A program made the position numbers and the translations under genes. A stretch of 64,000 bases of DNA, from assembly GCF_023630205.1 (NCBI RefSeq), contig NZ_JALPRR010000003.1, positions 62,001 to 126,000 on the forward strand, read 5' to 3'. This document shows positions 60,007-64,000 of this stretch, piece by piece. Numbering within the stretch: the first letter of the stretch is position 1; each line of letters starts with the position of its first letter. Source of the DNA: Pontibacter ruber. Lineage in GTDB: Bacteria > Bacteroidota > Bacteroidia > Cytophagales > Hymenobacteraceae. The notes under the pieces were generated by a model. That model was given only the letters and a program-made list of their open reading frames with translations. It was not told the DNA's origin and searched no databases.

Positions 60007-62793
60007 ATGAGCTTAACCACACTTATTGATAAATCACCTACATATAACCTGTCTGCAGATTGGATCAAGGTCAACGAAGACAACAGACAGGCTTTTGTTC
60101 AGAGGTTCCCTCTCGATAAGCTGAATAATCTTTCTTTAGAGGAATACGCACTTGGAACAAACAGAAATAGCCTTTGCTACTGGCTAGAATACAAGGATAC
60201 TCTGTTTGGTATCGGAGGCGGTAATTCCTCTAAGTTTGGCATCTATAAGGCACATGAAGACGGACAATATTATAAAGGAAAGGGCAAAAATAAAGTAGCT
60301 CTGTCAGATCAAGCTGCAGAAGACTTCTTTAGAAGCATAAGAGATTCTGTTATACAAGCCTTGGAATATGTACAGCAAGATTCCGTTGAGAAAATCAGGG
60401 GATTACAAATTCCATTGTGGAGCATGGTCCTACAGAATGTACTTTCAATGTACTTCCCAGAGAAGTTCCTGACTGTAGGAGCCCCAGACGTCATTCTAGA
60501 GTGTGCGCGTGACATACAGATCGAAGAGACAGACCTAACTGCAGATAACTCCATTCTAATAAACTACCTGTGCAAACAGAAGCTAGATAAGCAGGACGCA
60601 TTCAAAGATTGGAGTTATCTCAAATTGGGACAGTTTATCTGGAGCGTGTATCACGAAGACTCTAAGAGAGACTATTACATTATAGGGTCGAAGTATGGGG
60701 ATAACGCTAGAATAGATATTTTCCCTCAAATGCTACAGCGATCTGTTGTAGCTACAGGATTTGCTTCACACATTGATCTTACTGATTATTATAGACAAAA
60801 CCATTCTACCATTCGAGATTTTTTAAAGCAGCAAGGAGAAGAAAATAGATCTCATAATGCTCTGAAATATTTTCTCAACCTTAAGCCAGGTGACAGAATA
60901 GCCATTAAAGCTGATGGTTCCCCTAAAGGCTCACAAGGCTTTTTGTCTATAATTGGATTAGCTGAGGTATGCGAAAGGAATGGTAAGACCTATGAGTATG
61001 ATCCAGATGAGCTAGGCCATATTGTTCATGTCAAGTTTCTGAAAGCTCCAGTTTATAAGGAATTTCCACAAGGGGGCTTTGGTAGCACTCTTCATAAGCT
61101 ATCGGACCCTAAACACATCAAGATGATTTTCAAGTCACCATACGAGGATAACGAGAGAGTGAAGCGCTTTAAGGCATGGCTAGAAGGAGTATACAAGCAA
61201 AGCAATGGCCCTGCCTTGAGCGAGAGAAGCGTGTCAAGCTACCTGAACGGTATCAAGTTCATTGAGCGAGAGATAATTGATAAAGCTTTGTACAGTACAC
61301 CCTTATTTGCGATCAATGAAGTTGGGGTTTTACAAGGGCTGAAGAGTAAATACTTTGCAGTGCCTGACATAAAAGAGAGAGATGAGAAGGGCAATCAAAT
61401 GTATTCCAATGCTTTTAAAAGATACATTGAGTTTATGGAGTACGAAGTGGCATCCTCACCAAAACTATCTGATAGTAATCAAAATGAATTCAAAATGCCA
61501 TTGAACACAATCCTTTATGGCCCTCCAGGAACAGGTAAAACTTACAGGCTGAAGAACGAGTACGTCGACAGGTTTACGGACAAGCAGGCGGTACAGACTT
61601 TAGATGAATTATGCGAAGGGCTTGTAAAGGATCTGGCATGGTGGGAGGTTATTTGCATTGTAGTCCTTGACCTAGGAAGAGGAACGGTTGCTCAGATTTA
61701 TAAGCACCCTTTGTTGCAAGCCAAGCTGAGGTTGTCTCAGAATAAGACTCCTAAGAATACAATCTGGATGTGGCTACAACGTCACACCAAGGCTGACTGC
61801 CCGCATGTAAATATTCAAAAGAGGAGCCTCCCACAACTATTCTGGAAGGATGAAGAGGGGAGCTGGACAGCCGATGAAGCTGTTGCCAAGGTAGAGACAC
61901 CAGACTTCTACGATATTCTCTTGCAGTATAGGTCTTATGAGCCCAATGCGAAAGAAGAGAAAAGATATGTATTCACTACCTTCCATCAGTCTTTTGCTTA
62001 TGAGGATTTCATTGAGGGAATCAAACCAAGACTTACAGAAGGAGAGGAGACAGACGAGTTGCAAGACATAAGCTATCAAATCAGCAACGGCATTTTTAAA
62101 GAGATTGCTGAAAAAGCTAAAAGCAAACCAGATAAAAAATTTGCCATCTTTATTGATGAAATCAACAGGGGTAACATCGCTAACATATTTGGTGAACTGA
62201 TTACCCTAATAGAAGAGGACAAAAGAATAGGTAGGCAGAATTATCTGCCAGCTGTACTCCCTTATTCTAAGAAGGAATTTGGAGTGCCAGATAATCTTTA
62301 TATAATCGGCACTATGAACACTGCTGATAGAAGCGTTGAGGCATTGGACACAGCCTTGAGGAGAAGGTTCTCCTTTGTTGAGATGAATCCAGAGCCAAAG
62401 ATTCTATCTGAGCCTCAATTTAAGTGCAATGGAATTGAACTAGACAGGCTGTTGGAAGCCATAAATGACAGAGTCGAACTGCTACTCGACAAAGACTACT
62501 GCATTGGGCACTCCTATTTTATGACCATTCAAGATAGAGAAAACCCTGTTTCAGAGTTAACATCCATTTTCTCAAACAAGGTGTTACCGCTACTGCAAGA
62601 ATACTTTTATGGCGATTGGGGAAAGATACAGCTTATACTAGGTAAGGGTTTTGTGGCAAAGAAGGTAAGTAAGGTAGCTTTTCTAGCATCAGACGACACA
62701 GATGAATACCAGGACTATGAGGATAAGCCTATTTATTACTTTACTGAAGCTAAGCAATGGACTCTAGATACATTCAGAACCATCTATGAGTAG
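60007..62793 (+). CDS. mcrB: McrB-like GTPase subunit of a type IV restriction system
   Basis: 928 residues from the ATG at 60007; an upstream ATG at 59956 would add 17 residues of different character. The N-terminal 450 residues should recognise modified DNA and include the pattern EEYALGTNRNSLCYWLE and a second module GDRIAIKADGSPKGSQGF. The GTPase core has Walker A YGPPGTGKTY (505-512), Walker B FAIFIDEINRGN (Asp717, Glu718) and the McrB signature MNTADRS (770-776), LDTALRRRFSFVEM. A segment of roughly 120 extra residues lies between Walker A and B (about 530-650). It overlaps mcrC by 8 bases. Confidence 0.93.
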   Translation: MSLTTLIDKSPTYNLSADWIKVNEDNRQAFVQRFPLDKLNNLSLEEYALGTNRNSLCYWLEYKDTLFGIGGGNSSKFGIYKAHEDGQYYKGKGKNKVALSDQAAEDFFRSIRDSVIQALEYVQQDSVEKIRGLQIPLWSMVLQNVLSMYFPEKFLTVGAPDVILECARDIQIEETDLTADNSILINYLCKQKLDKQDAFKDWSYLKLGQFIWSVYHEDSKRDYYIIGSKYGDNARIDIFPQMLQRSVVATGFASHIDLTDYYRQNHSTIRDFLKQQGEENRSHNALKYFLNLKPGDRIAIKADGSPKGSQGFLSIIGLAEVCERNGKTYEYDPDELGHIVHVKFLKAPVYKEFPQGGFGSTLHKLSDPKHIKMIFKSPYEDNERVKRFKAWLEGVYKQSNGPALSERSVSSYLNGIKFIEREIIDKALYSTPLFAINEVGVLQGLKSKYFAVPDIKERDEKGNQMYSNAFKRYIEFMEYEVASSPKLSDSNQNEFKMPLNTILYGPPGTGKTYRLKNEYVDRFTDKQAVQTLDELCEGLVKDLAWWEVICIVVLDLGRGTVAQIYKHPLLQAKLRLSQNKTPKNTIWMWLQRHTKADCPHVNIQKRSLPQLFWKDEEGSWTADEAVAKVETPDFYDILLQYRSYEPNAKEEKRYVFTTFHQSFAYEDFIEGIKPRLTEGEETDELQDISYQISNGIFKEIAEKAKSKPDKKFAIFIDEINRGNIANIFGELITLIEEDKRIGRQNYLPAVLPYSKKEFGVPDNLYIIGTMNTADRSVEALDTALRRRFSFVEMNPEPKILSEPQFKCNGIELDRLLEAINDRVELLLDKDYCIGHSYFMTIQDRENPVSELTSIFSNKVLPLLQEYFYGDWGKIQLILGKGFVAKKVSKVAFLASDDTDEYQDYEDKPIYYFTEAKQWTLDTFRTIYE

Positions 62794-64000
62794 GGATCTG
62801 ATTCAGGTGTTTGAGCACCAAACTTTGTTGGTAAATAACGATAGCAAGTTTACAGATACTCACTTTCGTGCCCTTGTGTCCTATGGGTATAAAACAAAGG
62901 AGAAGTACTTCAGGGTTGGGCACAACAGGATCAAGTTTACTAACTATGTTGGTGTGCTGCAAGTCAAAAACCTTACCATAGAGGTGCTTCCTAAAGCTGA
63001 CAAAGCTGATGATGGTGATGAATCAAAAAAGAAGTGGCATGGTGCCCTAATAGATATGCTGCATGTCTGTAGACAGCTTAAGCTAGACTCTATTGCTAAT
63101 GCTAGCCTCAAACTACGATCTGCTTCTATACTTGACCTATATTTTGATGCCTTCTTGTCTGAGGTTGAAAAGCTGTGCAGGCATGGTCTTAGAAAATCTT
63201 ATCGTACTGTTGCAGAGAATTTAACCAAGGTAAAGGGAAAGATCAGTTTTACAGAGCATATTAGGCGGAACTACGCTCATAAAGAGAAAGTGTTTGTAGA
63301 GCATCAGGTGTATGACATCAACGCAAAGCTCAATCAGACAATATTAAAAGCGTTATTAGTTCTTTCCAAAATCTCTTACAACTCTTCATTCACTGCCCGC
63401 ATCAAAAGGTTATTATTGCATTTCGATACTGTGGATGAGGTACATATCAGTAGTTCTTGGTTTGATTCTATCATCTATAATCGAACAACAGAGAGGTATA
63501 AACCTTCCATAGCATTGGCTAAGATGATTATCCTTAAACATTCTCCTGATTTGAAGGGAGGGAGGGAGGATGTCTTGGCTCTGATGTTTGACATGAATGC
63601 TCTGTATGAAAACTACGTATACCGCAAGCTTAAAGTCTTAGAGGCAGATTCTAACATACCTGTTCTTAAGGTTCGTGAGCAGCAAAGAAAGCCTTTTTGG
63701 GAAAGAAGGGGGATAAAAGCGGATATTATTATTGAAACTGAAATTGGTCAAGTGGTGATTGATACAAAATGGAAAGTGCTGAAGAATAATACTCCTTCTG
63801 ACGAGGACCTTAAACAGATGTTTGTTTACGGGTTACACTATGATTCTCCATTAAACATCCTGCTCTACCCTAAGACATCTGTACCTACAGGAACCAAGAA
63901 GCCATTTAAAAGAGATAGCTATAAGGGGGTTAACTGTCAGGTGGCATTTGTAAACTTATTTCAAAAAGGAAGCTTACTTGATAAAGAATTAGGTTATAAG
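62786..64000 (+). CDS. mcrC: McrC-like PD-(D/E)xK nuclease subunit (3' end outside window)
   Basis: 405 codons are visible, starting at the ATG inside the mcrB stop region (ATGAG, 8-base overlap) and open to the last base. The start is MSRDLIQVFEHQTLLV. An N-terminal beta domain (VGVLQVKNLTIEVLPKAD) and helices lead to the nuclease motif: Asp313 in KADIII and Asp326-Thr-Lys328 in VVIDTKWK, the PD-(D/E)xK residues. Together with McrB it cuts modified DNA. The final part of the protein is cut off by the window. Confidence 0.9.
   Translation, partial: MSRDLIQVFEHQTLLVNNDSKFTDTHFRALVSYGYKTKEKYFRVGHNRIKFTNYVGVLQVKNLTIEVLPKADKADDGDESKKKWHGALIDMLHVCRQLKLDSIANASLKLRSASILDLYFDAFLSEVEKLCRHGLRKSYRTVAENLTKVKGKISFTEHIRRNYAHKEKVFVEHQVYDINAKLNQTILKALLVLSKISYNSSFTARIKRLLLHFDTVDEVHISSSWFDSIIYNRTTERYKPSIALAKMIILKHSPDLKGGREDVLALMFDMNALYENYVYRKLKVLEADSNIPVLKVREQQRKPFWERRGIKADIIIETEIGQVVIDTKWKVLKNNTPSDEDLKQMFVYGLHYDSPLNILLYPKTSVPTGTKKPFKRDSYKGVNCQVAFVNLFQKGSLLDKELGYK

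Larger units (their letters stand above)
51378..64000. mobile_element. Integrative genomic island at tRNA-Leu (right end outside window)
   Basis: From the tRNA-Leu end to the window edge, gene content changes to integrase, IetAS, RepA-like ATPase, small unknown proteins and McrBC. The base composition is more AT-rich, and the AAGTATA word that is abundant in the backbone falls to about two occurrences. No transposase or conjugation gene is seen. A second copy of the tRNA 3' end was not found in the window, so the far boundary is unknown. Confidence 0.78.

Overview
The window reads as chromosome of a Bacteroidota (Bacteroidetes) bacterium, most likely of the Cytophagales/Hymenobacteraceae (Pontibacter- or Hymenobacter-like). 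The signs are three secreted proteins with type IX secretion (T9SS) C-terminal sorting domains, a CarboxypepD_reg/TonB-dependent receptor, DUF5687- and DUF3667-type proteins, promoters of the TTTG-N19-TAnnTTTG class in front of tRNAs, and no Shine-Dalgarno pattern. Family assignments come from reading the translated sequences; no database search was run.

Region 1 to 51.3 kb is backbone. It holds a 5'-truncated and a complete giant SBBP-repeat T9SS protein (3-2951 and 18049-21891), a third T9SS protein (6930-8645), and a minus-strand group with a cupin, an EEP phosphatase/nuclease and a lipoprotein methyltransferase. It also holds an M3 peptidase, a ClC channel with CBS domains, a histidine kinase/response regulator pair, ElaA, and central carbon genes (glpD, a gluconokinase/6-phosphogluconate dehydrogenase pair, glgX). 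Stress and envelope genes follow: a CHRD protein, a META lipoprotein, a highly disordered Tyr/Asn/Arg/Gly-rich protein, a glyoxalase-like protein, catalase, DUF3667 and an M61 peptidase. After them come thiL, rlmD, an SDR, two identical tRNA-Lys genes, a DUF5687 ABC exporter and a TonB receptor with a DtxR-like operator upstream. Strong intrinsic terminators separate most units.

Region 51.3 to 64 kb is a lower-GC island placed directly behind tRNA-Leu(GAG). It starts with a tyrosine integrase, then an IetA/IetS pair (AAA ATPase plus subtilisin-like protease) on the minus strand, a RepA-like RecA-fold ATPase with repeat clusters downstream, two small unknown proteins, and an mcrB-mcrC pair. 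McrC runs off the window end. The island appears to be an integrative element carrying two anti-phage/anti-plasmid systems. Its far end is not in the window.

The strongest unexplained signals are these. (1) The 7-mer AAGTATA (or its complement TATACTT) occurs about 100 times by hand count in the 51 kb backbone, where about 6 are expected by chance, and only about twice in the 12.5 kb island. It often forms inverted pairs or the feet of terminators. (2) Two copies of a probable small RNA gene, at 13292-13358 (minus) and 24885-24952 (plus), share promoter, start-proximal sequence and terminator layout. (3) Two iteron-like repeat clusters lie downstream of the RepA-like gene in the island.
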